Positions 35,787 through 45,145 of a stretch of DNA of 64,000 nucleotides are shown here, one piece after another; positions within the stretch are counted from its first letter, which is position 1; every line of letters begins with the position of its first letter. Source of the DNA: Selenomonas sp. oral taxon 892 str. F0426 (GTDB lineage: Bacteria; Bacillota; Negativicutes; Selenomonadales; Selenomonadaceae). The stretch is taken from contig NZ_KI260542.1 in assembly GCF_000468035.1 (NCBI RefSeq), positions 40,062 to 104,061 on the forward strand. The letters run 5' to 3'. A program made the translations under genes and the position numbers. Below the pieces are notes generated by a model that saw only the letters and a list, made by a program, of their open reading frames with translations, ran no database searches and was not told the DNA's origin.

Positions 35787-36862
35787 AGGAGTGCCACCGT
35801 CACTTTCCCAAAACTTGTTTTTCCGAGCGCCATGCGCCCGCCTGCTTCTCCAGCCGCGCAGAGCGCCGCCGCCTCGGAAACATTCCCGACGCCGATCGTC
35901 TGCCGGACAAAATTGGACTCTATAAGTCCGTATTCTTGAATCATCGCAGCAAGCTCCTCGTTCGGGTAGAAACGAATCTCCCGTCCAAGTGTGCGAACTG
36001 CCGACAACAACCCATCCTCATGACTCTTGACCACTGTGCTCGCAAAGAGATCGATGGCGGACGGCTCACGTCCGATCATGCCGCACGCCTCTGTGAGTGC
36101 GCGGAGAATCTTCGCCTCCGGCACACCTGCACGGCAGCCAACCCCTGCAATCAGTCGGCGCGGTGTAAGGTATAGTGTGCGCGGCTCATGCATATTCGGA
36201 ATATCGTCCGCCTGCACGATAACAACGCGGAACTCATCCGCCCCCACGGACGGTATCGCCCCCTGAAAGGATCGTACCTGCACATCCTCTCTACGCAGCT
36301 GTTCCTCATAGAATGGGGCCTGCGACAAGCTGGCATCCAGGTAGTATGTGAGCGTCTTTCCTTCAAGAAGTGCCGTATTCACCGTCTGTATGGCGGCCTT
36401 GGGTACGGGGCGCAAGGCTAATCGTGCAGCGATCGCATCTGGTGCAAGAACCCCCGTCACATCGGTCGCCGTTGTGATGACCGGGTCAGCCCCTACCGCT
36501 GCACAAAGGTTGCGTGTGAGTTCATTTGCACCGCCGACATGCCCTGAGAGGAGACTGATCCCATGGTGTCCCGCCTCATCAAAGACAATGACCGCGGGAT
36601 CGTACAGCTTGCTCGTCGTATAGGGCGCGATCATACGCACGACAATGCCCGTCGCCATCACACAGATCAGTGCATCATAACGCACAAACGCCGTCTTGAT
36701 GACATCCGCAAGACGTGTAAAATATACGGTCTCACAGGACGTTATCACACTGCTGCGCAGGCGCTCCGGCAGGTGAATCGTCCCCCCATCACCGAGGGCC
36801 TCAGAGAGGCGCAGCGCAAGCTGTGCACCGCTCTCCGTCAAGGCAAAAAGCGCTGTTCTCAC
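35774..36862 (-). CDS. cbiG: Cobalt-precorrin-5A hydrolase
   Basis: It opens the ring lactone and releases acetaldehyde in the anaerobic route. The 362-residue protein has the family core VMATGIVVRMIAP, LLSGHVGGANELTRNL and ATDVTGVLAPD, and a C-terminal CbiG domain with GVGCRAGVPEAKI and ALGKTSFGKVTVAL. Its presence marks the cobalt-early, anaerobic pathway. It overlaps cbiF by four bases. Confidence 0.95.
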   Translation of the reverse strand: MRTALFALTESGAQLALRLSEALGDGGTIHLPERLRSSVITSCETVYFTRLADVIKTAFVRYDALICVMATGIVVRMIAPYTTSKLYDPAVIVFDEAGHHGISLLSGHVGGANELTRNLCAAVGADPVITTATDVTGVLAPDAIAARLALRPVPKAAIQTVNTALLEGKTLTYYLDASLSQAPFYEEQLRREDVQVRSFQGAIPSVGADEFRVVIVQADDIPNMHEPRTLYLTPRRLIAGVGCRAGVPEAKILRALTEACGMIGREPSAIDLFASTVVKSHEDGLLSAVRTLGREIRFYPNEELAAMIQEYGLIESNFVRQTIGVGNVSEAAALCAAGEAGGRMALGKTSFGKVTVALLWEK

Positions 36863-37614
36863 GATTTTGCATCCCGGAACATATGCGAGAATCCGGGCGC
36901 ATAGAGCTGTGAAAGATTATATTCCGTATCAAGGCAATCTCCGACGACAATCATCGCCGTACGATCAATCGCCTCTTCCTTTACCTGCTCTGCAATCGTT
37001 GCGAGAGTGCCGCGCAGAATCTTCTGCTCCGGCCATGTTGCCCTCTGAACAATGGCAATCGGCGTAGTCTCCTCATATCCACCTTCAATGAGTTCGGCTG
37101 CAACCTCCTCAATCATGGTGATCGAAAGGAAAATACACATTGTCGCATGATGTGAGGCGAGACTCCGCAGCTTTTCGCGCTCCGGAACGGGCGTACGTCC
37201 CTCGTTGCGCGTGATAATAACCGTCTGTGAAATGCCGGGCAGCGTATACTCCTGGCGCAGCGCGGCGGCAGTGCCAAGAAACGAACTGACACCAGGTACA
37301 ACATCATAGTCAAATCCATGCTTCTTCCAGGCATCCATTTGTTCCTGAATTGCACCATAGATTGCAGGATCACCCGTATGCAGACGAACTGTCATCTTTC
37401 CCTCGGACTCTGCACGGACGATCACCTCAACCACGTCGTCGAGTGTCATATGCGCTGAGTTGTGGATCTCCACCCCCTCTTTGCACATCTCGAGAAGGGC
37501 AGGGTTAACGAGAGATCCCGCATAGATGACAACGTCCGCCTCTGAAAGATAGCGTGCACCTTTGACAGTAATGAGTTCGGGATCACCTGGTCCCGCACCG
37601 ACAATATGAATCAT
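36859..37614 (-). CDS. cbiF: Cobalt-precorrin-4 C11-methyltransferase
   Basis: The 251-residue SAM-dependent methyltransferase shows VGAGPGDPELITVKGA, VIYAGSLVNPALL, VRLHTGDPAIYGA and VPGVSSFLGTAAAL, the standard CobM/CbiF signatures. It sits nine bases after cbiT. Full length. Confidence 0.96.
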   Translation of the reverse strand: MIHIVGAGPGDPELITVKGARYLSEADVVIYAGSLVNPALLEMCKEGVEIHNSAHMTLDDVVEVIVRAESEGKMTVRLHTGDPAIYGAIQEQMDAWKKHGFDYDVVPGVSSFLGTAAALRQEYTLPGISQTVIITRNEGRTPVPEREKLRSLASHHATMCIFLSITMIEEVAAELIEGGYEETTPIAIVQRATWPEQKILRGTLATIAEQVKEEAIDRTAMIVVGDCLDTEYNLSQLYAPGFSHMFRDAKS

Positions 37615-37623
37615 ATAGATACC

Positions 37624-38199
37624 TCACTTTCGCTGTGCTGTAATAATATAGATTGGATTCAGGGCCTTTGCCATGTCGTACGGGCCGACACGCTCGAGCT
37701 TACTGATCTGCACCTGTATCGCCTCATAGGTATAATGCTCTGTATGCTTATGGAAATAGTCCAGGCATGCAGCTACCGTCTGCATGGTGATTGCATTTGC
37801 CACAATACGTCCATGAGGGCGCAGGCGCTGCCCAATGATATCTAAAATATCTGCAAGTTTCCGTCCGCTGCCGCCAATGAGGGCCACATCGACTTCCGGC
37901 AGCCCCGCCAAAGCGTCAGGGGCAGTCCCCTCCACTACGGTGATATTCTCCACAGAAAAAATCTTTGCATTCTCAGTGATTAGACCAATGCCCTCCGGAT
38001 TTTTTTCGATCGCATAAACATGACCTGCAGGGGCAAGGCGTGCAGCCTCAATAGAGAGCGATCCGGTTCCCGCACCGACATCGTAGATCACTGCATCCGG
38101 TGCGATCTGCGCTTTGACGAGCGTGAGAATACGAATCTCCTCCTTCGTCATAGGTACCTTCCCCCGCACAAAAGCATCGTCTTTAATTCCTAAGTTCAT
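37624..38199 (-). CDS. cbiT: Cobalt-precorrin-6B C15-methyltransferase (decarboxylating)
   Basis: The 191-residue Rossmann methyltransferase carries MTKEEIRILTL and the SAM loop IYDVGAGTGSLSIEAA. It methylates C15 and removes the acetate carboxyl at C12. It is separate from cbiE, with a four-base overlap, unlike the fused CobL. Confidence 0.95.
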   Translation of the reverse strand: MNLGIKDDAFVRGKVPMTKEEIRILTLVKAQIAPDAVIYDVGAGTGSLSIEAARLAPAGHVYAIEKNPEGIGLITENAKIFSVENITVVEGTAPDALAGLPEVDVALIGGSGRKLADILDIIGQRLRPHGRIVANAITMQTVAACLDYFHKHTEHYTYEAIQVQISKLERVGPYDMAKALNPIYIITAQRK

Positions 38200-38837
38200 A
38201 CATTCTCCTCATGTGCACAGACAATGATGACACCGTGCCCAATGCCGGCATCCATCTTCGCTGCCCCCAAAGTCGTCGTTATAATATTCTCATCTGCATA
38301 CGAAAGCCGCGTGCAGATATACATTATATCCTCATCCCGCCATCCACACGCGAGCAGGCGCACAGCAATTGTCTGCGAGTTGTTTCGCCCATCTGTCAGC
38401 ATACCGATTACTGCATCCGATGAGCGAAAGAGTTCCTCTGTCAGAGGTTCGCGTCCATGAAAGCTAAGAAGCCTAGCATTATGCCATGGCAGAGCCAGCC
38501 GCGCGAACGCAAGCTGGAGCGAGCTAATGCCAGGAACAACCTCTATTTGTTCCAAAGGAAATGTGCGCCGCAATGCATCGAGAAGTGAAAAATATCCAGG
38601 ATCCCCAGAGACCATAACGACGACATCATCTCCCGCGAGGGACTCCTCAATAAAGGCGAGAACACCCGAGATATCTGCACCGACGGCACATTCATGTACC
38701 CCATGATGCGAATAGTCGACAAGCGCACGTTTGCCTCCAACCAGGATACGAGCATTCTCTATCGTTGTCTGTGCTTTTGGCAACAAATACGCAGGATCTC
38801 CCGGGCCAATACCAACCACGATAATTTTATGGTTCAT
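38196..38837 (-). CDS. cbiE: Cobalt-precorrin-7 C5-methyltransferase
   Basis: The 213-residue SAM-dependent enzyme has VVGIGPGDPAYLLPKA, VVVMVSGDPGYFSLLDAL, EVVPGISSLQLAFARL and LSFHGREP, matching CbiE. It works with CbiT as the split equivalent of CobL. It overlaps cbiD and cbiT by four bases each. Confidence 0.95.
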   Translation of the reverse strand: MNHKIIVVGIGPGDPAYLLPKAQTTIENARILVGGKRALVDYSHHGVHECAVGADISGVLAFIEESLAGDDVVVMVSGDPGYFSLLDALRRTFPLEQIEVVPGISSLQLAFARLALPWHNARLLSFHGREPLTEELFRSSDAVIGMLTDGRNNSQTIAVRLLACGWRDEDIMYICTRLSYADENIITTTLGAAKMDAGIGHGVIIVCAHEENV

Positions 38838-39940
38838 TGTTCAAGTCTCCATCCATACGCACGTGCAAAGCCATATGCCCGTTCATCCGCGCCAAGAATA
38901 TCGCCCGCGAAATTCACCATGAGTGCACCGACCTCGACCTTGCCGAAGACATACCGCTCCGCACGGACATGCACGCGCTCCGCAATGACACTGCAGACGC
39001 GCTCCATCAATCCGGCCGAAGCAATGATCTCCATCGCGTCCTCCGTCGTATTCGCCGCAAGAACGGCACGCACACCGTCCTGTGGCAGGCCCTCTGCCGC
39101 TGCGTAGGCAGCGAGTGTCTCAAGGCGGGCATCCGCAATGCGATTGTGCGTGTGAAAGACCCCAGCAGCCATCTTCACAAGCTTTCCCGTATGACCGAGA
39201 ATGAGTATGCGTGCTGCTCCTCGTTCTGCAGCACGATCCAACATAAATCCAATAAAATTGCTCGTCTCAATGAGCGCTGTCTGCGGTACCCCAAGCGAGA
39301 GGGCAATCTTCTCCCCAATCTTGCCGGGAACGAATACGAGCACAGGTTCCTGTGCTGCAAGTGCCACATCGATCTGCGGCACGAGGGAGTCCTTGAAAGC
39401 CTCCTCTGACATTGGACGGAGAACTCCCGTCGTCCCGATGACGGAGATGCCTCCTTCGATCCCAAGTACTGGATTGAGGGTCTTCTTGGCAAGCTCCACG
39501 CCCTCAGGTATAGAAATCGTCACGACCGCGCCAGAATCTGGACGGCCTGTCATCTCCTCAATCACACTGCGAATCAGTGTGCGCGGTCCTTTATTGATCG
39601 ATGGCTCTCCAACAGGAAGGCTCATGCCTCGCTTTGTCACTGTGCCGACACCCTTGCCTGCCCGAAATACGATGCCTGGCTCATCGCGCCGCTGAATCGT
39701 AGTAAATACGGAGACTCCATTCGTAATATCAGGGTCATCGCCCGAGAACTTTACGACCTCAGCGCAAATGCCATCTGCTGTCTCCCTGACTTCTTTGACC
39801 GGAATCGTCAGAAGCGTACCATCGAGCGCTGTCAAAGAGATTTCACGCCAATCTACACCTGCCATAAACAGGAATGCGGCCTTGACTCCTGCTGCTGCAC
39901 AAGCACCTGTTGTATAGCCGCTGCGCAATTCCTTTGCCAT
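38834..39940 (-). CDS. cbiD: Cobalt-precorrin-5B C1-methyltransferase
   Basis: This methyltransferase is specific to the anaerobic pathway. The 368-residue protein begins MAKELRSGYTTGACAAAG, the hallmark of CbiD, and contains SINKGPRTLI and GHTGKLVKMAAGVFHTHN. The start at 39940 has GAGAGG 5 bases upstream; the 67 upstream codons run into lexA and its terminator and are not coding. It is the first gene of the cobalamin operon. Only about 30 bases separate it from the predicted promoter, leaving no room for a cobalamin riboswitch. Confidence 0.95.
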   Translation of the reverse strand: MAKELRSGYTTGACAAAGVKAAFLFMAGVDWREISLTALDGTLLTIPVKEVRETADGICAEVVKFSGDDPDITNGVSVFTTIQRRDEPGIVFRAGKGVGTVTKRGMSLPVGEPSINKGPRTLIRSVIEEMTGRPDSGAVVTISIPEGVELAKKTLNPVLGIEGGISVIGTTGVLRPMSEEAFKDSLVPQIDVALAAQEPVLVFVPGKIGEKIALSLGVPQTALIETSNFIGFMLDRAAERGAARILILGHTGKLVKMAAGVFHTHNRIADARLETLAAYAAAEGLPQDGVRAVLAANTTEDAMEIIASAGLMERVCSVIAERVHVRAERYVFGKVEVGALMVNFAGDILGADERAYGFARAYGWRLEQ

Positions 39941-39971
39941 AATTACCTCTCCAATGACAGAAAACAAAATT

Positions 39972-40000
39972 ATTATATCATTCCTTGCTCCAAATGAAAA
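39972..40000 (-). promoter_or_regulatory. Probable cobalamin operon promoter
   Basis: On the minus strand TTTTCA (39995-40000) and TATAAT (39972-39977) are separated by 17 bases. The -35 box overlaps the T-run of the lexA terminator, so read-through from lexA may also contribute. Confidence 0.5.
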
Positions 40001-40031
40001 GGGAGCACCATGCTTTTCACACAGTACTCCC
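39994..40031 (-). terminator. lexA terminator
   Basis: On the minus strand GGGAGTAC pairs with GTGCTCCC (one wobble), followed by TTTTCATTT. It lies 10 bases past the lexA stop. Confidence 0.75.
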
Positions 40032-40041
40032 TCGAATCGTC

Positions 40042-40656
40042 TCAAATATGACGATAAAGTCCAATAACCTTCCCTAGAATCTGTACATCTGTCTCGTAGA
40101 AGGGTTCCATCGAATCGTTCTCCGGCTGCAGACGAATGCAATTCTTCTCCCGGAAAAAACGCTTCACCGTCGCCGACTCACCATCCACCAGGGCAACGAC
40201 GATCTCCCCATTGTTCGCTGTCGGCTGTTGACGGACAAGCACAAAATCACCGTCAAAAATGCCGACGTTGATCATGCTGTCGCCCTGAATACGCAGCATG
40301 AAGACATCCTCCGCCGTACCAATCAAACCACGGGGGAAAGAAAATACATCCTCGACGTTCTGCTCTGCTAGAATCGGCTCACCTGCCGTCACCGTGCCGA
40401 CAAGCGGCACCGGGATCGTGCGCCCCCATGGATTCTCACCCATGATGTCAATGGCGCGCGGCTTTGTCGCATCACGCCGAATTGCCCCGTTTTCCTCAAG
40501 CATGGCAAGATAACGGTGCACAGTGGAGCTTGATTTCAGCCCCACTGCCGTTCCAATCTCTCGTACCGATGGCGGATAGCCCTTTTCGACCAAAAAATCT
40601 TTGATATACTGCAGGATTTCAGACTGACGCCGCGTGGATATTCTGGTTTTTTTCAC
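40042..40656 (-). CDS. lexA: SOS repressor LexA
   Basis: The repressor binds DNA damage operators and self-cleaves when stimulated by RecA. The 204-residue protein has a winged-helix N-terminus ([21 protein letters not shown]), cleavage site A91-G92 in VTAGEPIL, catalytic S127 in GDSMIN and K165 in SATVKRFF. The start is GTG after a GGGGGA site. Upstream is a perfect AT-rich palindrome rather than the canonical Gram-positive box, so autoregulation may use a variant operator. Confidence 0.97.
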   Translation of the reverse strand: MKKTRISTRRQSEILQYIKDFLVEKGYPPSVREIGTAVGLKSSSTVHRYLAMLEENGAIRRDATKPRAIDIMGENPWGRTIPVPLVGTVTAGEPILAEQNVEDVFSFPRGLIGTAEDVFMLRIQGDSMINVGIFDGDFVLVRQQPTANNGEIVVALVDGESATVKRFFREKNCIRLQPENDSMEPFYETDVQILGKVIGLYRHI

Positions 40657-40684
40657 GGTAATCCCCCCTGATAGGATCGTACAT

Positions 40685-40705
40685 ATATAGTATTTTATAC
40701 TATAT
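40685..40705. promoter_or_regulatory. AT-rich palindrome at the lexA promoter
   Basis: ATATAGTAT-TTT-ATACTATAT is a perfect 9-bp inverted repeat with a 3-base centre. On the minus strand it overlaps a candidate -10 (TATAAA) with TTTAGA 17 bases upstream. It is well placed for an operator, but it does not contain the GAAC-N4-GTTC pattern of Bacillus-type LexA sites. Confidence 0.4.
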
Positions 40706-40747
40706 CATATATACGTTCTAAAAAAAAGAGGTTTCGTAAAATTTTAC

Positions 40748-41638
40748 TCAATTTGTATCAAATTTTTGTTCTGCATCATGGAGAATACTGTCACGTCTTG
40801 CCTTCGAGGCAGAAAAGTAGTCGTGTACTGCCTGTCGATCGCCCGCCTCTACTGCCGTAATGACCTCTCCAAGAATATTTTGTAACGTGTGAAGCGTATC
40901 CGTGATCGGCACTCTGTTTGTCATACAGATATCCGCCCACATATCTGCATTCGACGATGCAATACGTGTCGTGTCTTTAAATCCGCCGCCGATGAGCTTC
41001 AGGCAAGAGGCTAGATCATCCCCGCTTCGATTGAGCAGAGTAACAAGCGCTGCCGCCGCAAGATGCGGCACATGGCTGATCACCGCCGCACAACGGTCGT
41101 GCTGTGCGAGATCGAGCGTGGTAAAGTTTGCCCCCGTATAACGCAGAACCATCATAAGACGATCCTTGATCTCCTGAGGTACCATCGGGTCATCAATGAT
41201 AACATATGCCTTGTGCGCAAAAAGGTCCTTTGTTGCGGCCTCCACACCGCTCTTCTCACGCCCCGTCATCGGATGCCCCGGCACATAGTAAATATGCGGA
41301 GGCAGTATCTTATGCAGCGCCTCATAGACAGCGCCCTTTGTGCTGCCCGCATCGGTCAGGATCGCTCCATCTTTCAAATGGGGCAGTATTTTCTCCACCA
41401 TCGGAACAATCTGCAAGACCGGTGGGCTGAGATAGACAATATCAGCGTCTCCGACAACAGTATTCAGATCGGATGAAGCCTCATCCACCGCGCCAAGACT
41501 GATCGCCTGCCGCATGGATGCCTCCGTACGACAAAGCCCCGTAATATAGATATCATCCCCGAGTGCATCTTTGAGGCAGAGTCCAAGCGAACCACCGATC
41601 AGGCCAACGCCGATGATTGCAAGCTTGGTTTGCGTCAT
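40748..41638 (-). CDS. tyrA: Prephenate dehydrogenase
   Basis: It oxidises prephenate to 4-hydroxyphenylpyruvate on the way to tyrosine. The 296-residue protein has the NAD loop IIGVGLIGGSLG, DAGSTKG, the GHPMTGREKSG substrate motif and QHDRCAAVISHVPHLAA with catalytic histidine. It has no C-terminal ACT domain and so no obvious feedback domain. It overlaps aroF by four bases. Downstream of it a self-complementary GTAAAATTTTAC and an eight-T run may act as a weak terminator. Confidence 0.95.
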   Translation of the reverse strand: MTQTKLAIIGVGLIGGSLGLCLKDALGDDIYITGLCRTEASMRQAISLGAVDEASSDLNTVVGDADIVYLSPPVLQIVPMVEKILPHLKDGAILTDAGSTKGAVYEALHKILPPHIYYVPGHPMTGREKSGVEAATKDLFAHKAYVIIDDPMVPQEIKDRLMMVLRYTGANFTTLDLAQHDRCAAVISHVPHLAAAALVTLLNRSGDDLASCLKLIGGGFKDTTRIASSNADMWADICMTNRVPITDTLHTLQNILGEVITAVEAGDRQAVHDYFSASKARRDSILHDAEQKFDTN

Positions 41639-42648
41639 ACGCGACGTCCGACAGCGGGTGCAATCTGACGCACCTCATCCATCAGCATCTCGAAGTTGCG
41701 CGGAATAAGGCTCTGATCCCCATCCGAAAGAGCAGCCTCCGGATGGCAGTGAACCTCGATAATGAGACCGTCTGCACCGACTGCCACCGAGGCGCGCGCC
41801 AGGGGGCGCACCATCTGCCAACGTCCCGTTCCATGACTCGGGTCTGCAATAACGGGATAATGTGTGAGCTCCTTGAGCGCTGCAACGGCATTGAGATCCA
41901 TGGTATTGCGCGTAAAGGTCTCATAGGTGCGGATGCCCCGTTCACAGAAGATGATATTTCCATTCCCGCCCGATACAATGTATTCGGCAGCATTGAGCCA
42001 CTCACTGATCGTTGCAGAAAGTCCTCGCTTGAAGAGCACAGGCTTCTTTGCCTTTCCAAGTGCCTTGAGCATTTGGAAGTTCTGCATATTACGTGCCCCG
42101 ACCTGCAGGAGATCAGCATACTCAGACACAAGATCAATGTCGTCTTTATCCACGATCTCAGTCACAACACGCAATCCCGTCTTATCCCCAACATCGCGAA
42201 GAATTTTCAGCCCCTCAAGCCCAAGCCCTTGAAAGTCATAGGGGCTTGTACGCGGCTTGAACGCCCCGCCGCGCAGAAACTGAGCACCGGCAGCCTTCAC
42301 CTTAACTGCAACATCATAGAGCTGATCATAGCTCTCGACCGAGCAGGGACCAGCCATGATAACAAGCTGTTCGCCGCCGACCGGGAATCCTGCCACATCA
42401 ACAATGCTGTTCGCCGGATGGAAATCACGACTGACAAGCTTATACTTCTCTGTAATACGAACTGTTTTCTCAACACCATCCATCATATTCATCTCAAGTC
42501 CCGCAATGAGCTTCTTATCGCCAATCACACCGATGATAAAGCGATCCTCCCCCTTCGACAGATGCGTACGCAGCCCTGCCTGCTCGATTTTCGCCGTAAC
42601 CTGATCGATATTTTCCTGCGTAGCTCTTGGATTCATCACAACAATCAT
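41635..42648 (-). CDS. aroF: 3-deoxy-7-phosphoheptulonate synthase, type with N-terminal regulatory domain
   Basis: It condenses phosphoenolpyruvate and erythrose 4-phosphate, the first step of aromatic synthesis. The 337-residue protein has a ferredoxin-like N-terminal domain (about 1-70) that gives feedback control in relatives. A barrel with AGPCSVES, RGGAFKPRTSPY, EIVDKDDIDLVSEYADLLQVGARNMQNF (in pieces) and DPSHGTGRW follows. It is co-transcribed with tyrA. Confidence 0.95.
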   Translation of the reverse strand: MIVVMNPRATQENIDQVTAKIEQAGLRTHLSKGEDRFIIGVIGDKKLIAGLEMNMMDGVEKTVRITEKYKLVSRDFHPANSIVDVAGFPVGGEQLVIMAGPCSVESYDQLYDVAVKVKAAGAQFLRGGAFKPRTSPYDFQGLGLEGLKILRDVGDKTGLRVVTEIVDKDDIDLVSEYADLLQVGARNMQNFQMLKALGKAKKPVLFKRGLSATISEWLNAAEYIVSGGNGNIIFCERGIRTYETFTRNTMDLNAVAALKELTHYPVIADPSHGTGRWQMVRPLARASVAVGADGLIIEVHCHPEAALSDGDQSLIPRNFEMLMDEVRQIAPAVGRRV

Positions 42649-42660
42649 AACGCGCCTCCA

Positions 42661-43110
42661 TCATACCTTGATCATAGCAATCTCATCGCAGTTTGGATAC
42701 TTCGGGCAGTCAATGCACTCTTTCCAAACCTTTTGCGGCAACTCCTCCCTACTAATACGGATAAAGCCCAATTTTCGGAAGAAGTCCGGCTTATACGTGA
42801 GCGTGAATACCTTTTCAATCCCAAGGGCATCGCCCTCCGCGAGCAGCCTGCTCACAATCTCGGCTCCAACTCCTTTACGCGTATGATCGGGAGAAATTGC
42901 CATCATACGCACCTCAGCAAGACGATCCCACATGATATGCAGAGCACCAACACCGATGACGCCGTCATCTGCCTCTGCTACGACCATATCACGCAAGTTC
43001 TCGTAGAGTGTGTTGCGTGAGCGTGGGAGCATCTCACCCTGCGCCGCATAGATATGTACGAGCCCATAGATGGACTCAATATCATCAAACCGCGCCTTTC
43101 GGTAGATCAA
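42661..43110 (-). CDS. ArgA-like amino-acid N-acetyltransferase (GNAT)
   Basis: The 149-residue GNAT domain has the acetyl-CoA loop ISPDHTRKGVGAEIVSRLL and the cysteine motif KVWKECIDCPKYPNCDE at its end. That motif is typical of the short ArgA-type glutamate or aspartate N-acetyltransferases of anaerobes, which start arginine synthesis. The start is TTG at 43110 with AAGGAG about 9 bases upstream. No arginine genes are nearby, and it lies 12 bases before aroF, so its role could differ. Confidence 0.75.
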   Translation of the reverse strand: MIYRKARFDDIESIYGLVHIYAAQGEMLPRSRNTLYENLRDMVVAEADDGVIGVGALHIMWDRLAEVRMMAISPDHTRKGVGAEIVSRLLAEGDALGIEKVFTLTYKPDFFRKLGFIRISREELPQKVWKECIDCPKYPNCDEIAMIKV

Positions 43111-43135
43111 TATCTCACGCTCCTTTCATCATACG

Positions 43136-43768
43136 TTATGCAGCACTGCTTGGGCAGACAGGACTGAGCGGACAGTCTCCACAGAGGGGCTTGCGTGCCT
43201 TACATAGCTGCCGTCCATGCAGAATCAGCCAATGATGCGCGTCACTCCAGTCCTCTTTTGGAATCACTTTCTGCAGGCCCTTCTCCACCTCAAGCGGCGT
43301 CTTTCCAACCGCAAGGCGCAGACGATTTGACACGCGGAATACGTGGGTATCGACGGCAATCGCAGGTGCGTGAAAGGCAACACTCATCACGACATTCGCC
43401 GTCTTGCGGCCGACACCGGGGAGACGCTGCAGCGCCTCGAAGTCTGCAGGAACCTTCCCTCCATATTCCTGGAGCAGGATGTCACACGTCTCCAAAATAT
43501 GCTTGGCCTTCATACGAAAGAACCCACAGTCATGAATTGCGGCCTCGAGCTTCGTCTGCCCAAGAGCTGCAATCGCCTCTGGTGTATTCGCATATTGGAA
43601 GAGGCGTCCCGTCACAATATTGACGCGTACATCTGTACACTGTGCCGAAAGAATCACCGCGATGAGGAGCTCAAACGGTGTCTTGAACTCTAGGGCAGGC
43701 TTCGCATTGGGGTAAAGTTCGCGGAGTATGCGGAGCTGCTCCGCTTTGATGGCTTTCGTTACTCTCAT
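43136..43768 (-). CDS. nth: Endonuclease III
   Basis: This base-excision DNA glycosylase/AP lyase removes oxidised pyrimidines. The 210-residue protein has LSAQCTDVRVN, the helix-hairpin-helix LPGVGRKTANVV with the catalytic lysine, VDTHVFRVSNRL with the catalytic aspartate, and the C-terminal [4Fe-4S] loop CKARKPLCGDCPLSPVC. The start lies one base past the UPF0210 stop. Confidence 0.96.
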   Translation of the reverse strand: MRVTKAIKAEQLRILRELYPNAKPALEFKTPFELLIAVILSAQCTDVRVNIVTGRLFQYANTPEAIAALGQTKLEAAIHDCGFFRMKAKHILETCDILLQEYGGKVPADFEALQRLPGVGRKTANVVMSVAFHAPAIAVDTHVFRVSNRLRLAVGKTPLEVEKGLQKVIPKEDWSDAHHWLILHGRQLCKARKPLCGDCPLSPVCPSSAA

Positions 43769-43769
43769 A

Positions 43770-45131
43770 TTAGTTCGTCAACGACCTCGTTGGTGCGGGG
43801 ATCCGCCCTCCCCGTGCAATAAATGCCGCTGAGCTGAATGCACTGCGCACCGGAACGATCGGCGAGTACCCAAGGAGTCCGCCGAACGATACCCCCTCCC
43901 CCACCTTTTTCCCAGGTACGGGGATAATTCGAACTGCCGTCGTCTTGTTGTTCACCATGCCGATTGCCGCCTCATCTGCAATGATCGCGGCGATCGTTGC
44001 AGCCGGAGTATCCCCCTCGACGGCGATCATATCAAGACCGACCGAGCAGACGCAGGTCATCGCCTCCAATTTTTCAATCGAGAGGCTGCCGCATTCAACA
44101 GCTGCGATCATGCCCTCATCCTCACTGACAGGAATAAACGCGCCCGACAGTCCACCAACATGGGAGCTGGCCATGAGCCCGCCCTTCTTGACTGCGTCGT
44201 TGAGGAGTGCTAATGCAGCTGTTGTGCCGGGAGCGCCGCATGCCTCGATCCCCATTTCCTCGAGAATACGCGCAACGCTGTCCCCGACCTCTGATGTCGG
44301 TGCAAGAGAGAGGTCGATAATTCCAAACGGTACGCCAAGGCGACGTGATGCCTCTCGTGCAACAAGCTGTCCAACGCGTGTGATCTTAAATGCCGTCCGC
44401 TTGATCGTCTCCGCAATCTCTGTGAAGTCTGCCCCCTTCAGCTCCTCAAGGGCATGTTTCACGACACCTGGCCCACTGACCCCCACATTGATAACGCGAT
44501 CCCCCTCGGCGACTCCGTGAAACGCTCCCGCCATAAAGGGATTATCTCCGGGCGCGTTGCAGAATACAACAATCTTTGCACAGCCGAGAGCCTCTTGCTC
44601 ACGCGTCAGCTCCGCCGTGCGCTTGATCACATCACCCATCTCACGCACGGCATCCATATTGATGCCCGCCTTCGTTGAGCCGATATTCACCGACGAGCAG
44701 ACGATATCCGTTGCCGCCATGGCCTGGGGAATCGAGTCGATGAGCACGCGATCGCCATGCGTCATCCCCTTTTCGACGAGTGCGGAAAAGCCTCCGATGA
44801 AATTGACGCCGACGGCCTTTGCCGCACGATCAAGCGCTTCTGCAACGGGTACAAACGAATCTGTCCGGCATGCATCCGCCGCAATGGCAATCGGTGTAAC
44901 GGAAATACGCTTATTGATGATAGGAATGCCGTACTCCGCCTCGATATCCTCGCCCGTGCGTACAAGATATTCTGCCGAGCTCGTGATCTTTTCATACACA
45001 TTCTGACAAAACTTATCAATGTTCGGATGTGCACAGTCTCGCAGGGAAATCCCCATCGTTATGGTCCGCACATCGAGGCGGTTCTCCGTAATCATCCGAT
45101 TTGTTTCACGGATGTCCTCAAATGTAATCAC
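43770..45131 (-). CDS. UPF0210 / PFL family protein
   Basis: The 453-residue protein belongs to UPF0210 (DUF711), a family with a glycyl-radical-enzyme-like fold and no established activity. Recognisable segments are [36 protein letters not shown] and [17 protein letters not shown]. The start was set at GTG 45131 (MITFEDIRE) because GAGGG lies 7 bases upstream. A TTG at 45149 overlapping the upstream stop is possible. It is nearly always paired with the ACT-domain gene found immediately upstream here. Confidence 0.85.
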   Translation of the reverse strand: MITFEDIRETNRMITENRLDVRTITMGISLRDCAHPNIDKFCQNVYEKITSSAEYLVRTGEDIEAEYGIPIINKRISVTPIAIAADACRTDSFVPVAEALDRAAKAVGVNFIGGFSALVEKGMTHGDRVLIDSIPQAMAATDIVCSSVNIGSTKAGINMDAVREMGDVIKRTAELTREQEALGCAKIVVFCNAPGDNPFMAGAFHGVAEGDRVINVGVSGPGVVKHALEELKGADFTEIAETIKRTAFKITRVGQLVAREASRRLGVPFGIIDLSLAPTSEVGDSVARILEEMGIEACGAPGTTAALALLNDAVKKGGLMASSHVGGLSGAFIPVSEDEGMIAAVECGSLSIEKLEAMTCVCSVGLDMIAVEGDTPAATIAAIIADEAAIGMVNNKTTAVRIIPVPGKKVGEGVSFGGLLGYSPIVPVRSAFSSAAFIARGGRIPAPTRSLTN

Positions 45132-45145
45132 TCTTTTGCCCTCGC

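Noticed and set aside
38201-38460. Short plus-strand frames across the cobalamin genes
   Set aside because: They are shadows of cbiE and cbiD with no initiation signals.
39941-40041. Possible cobalamin riboswitch upstream of cbiD
   Set aside because: The space between the lexA stop and cbiD is about 100 bases and is filled by the lexA terminator and the promoter. There is no B12-box-like sequence.
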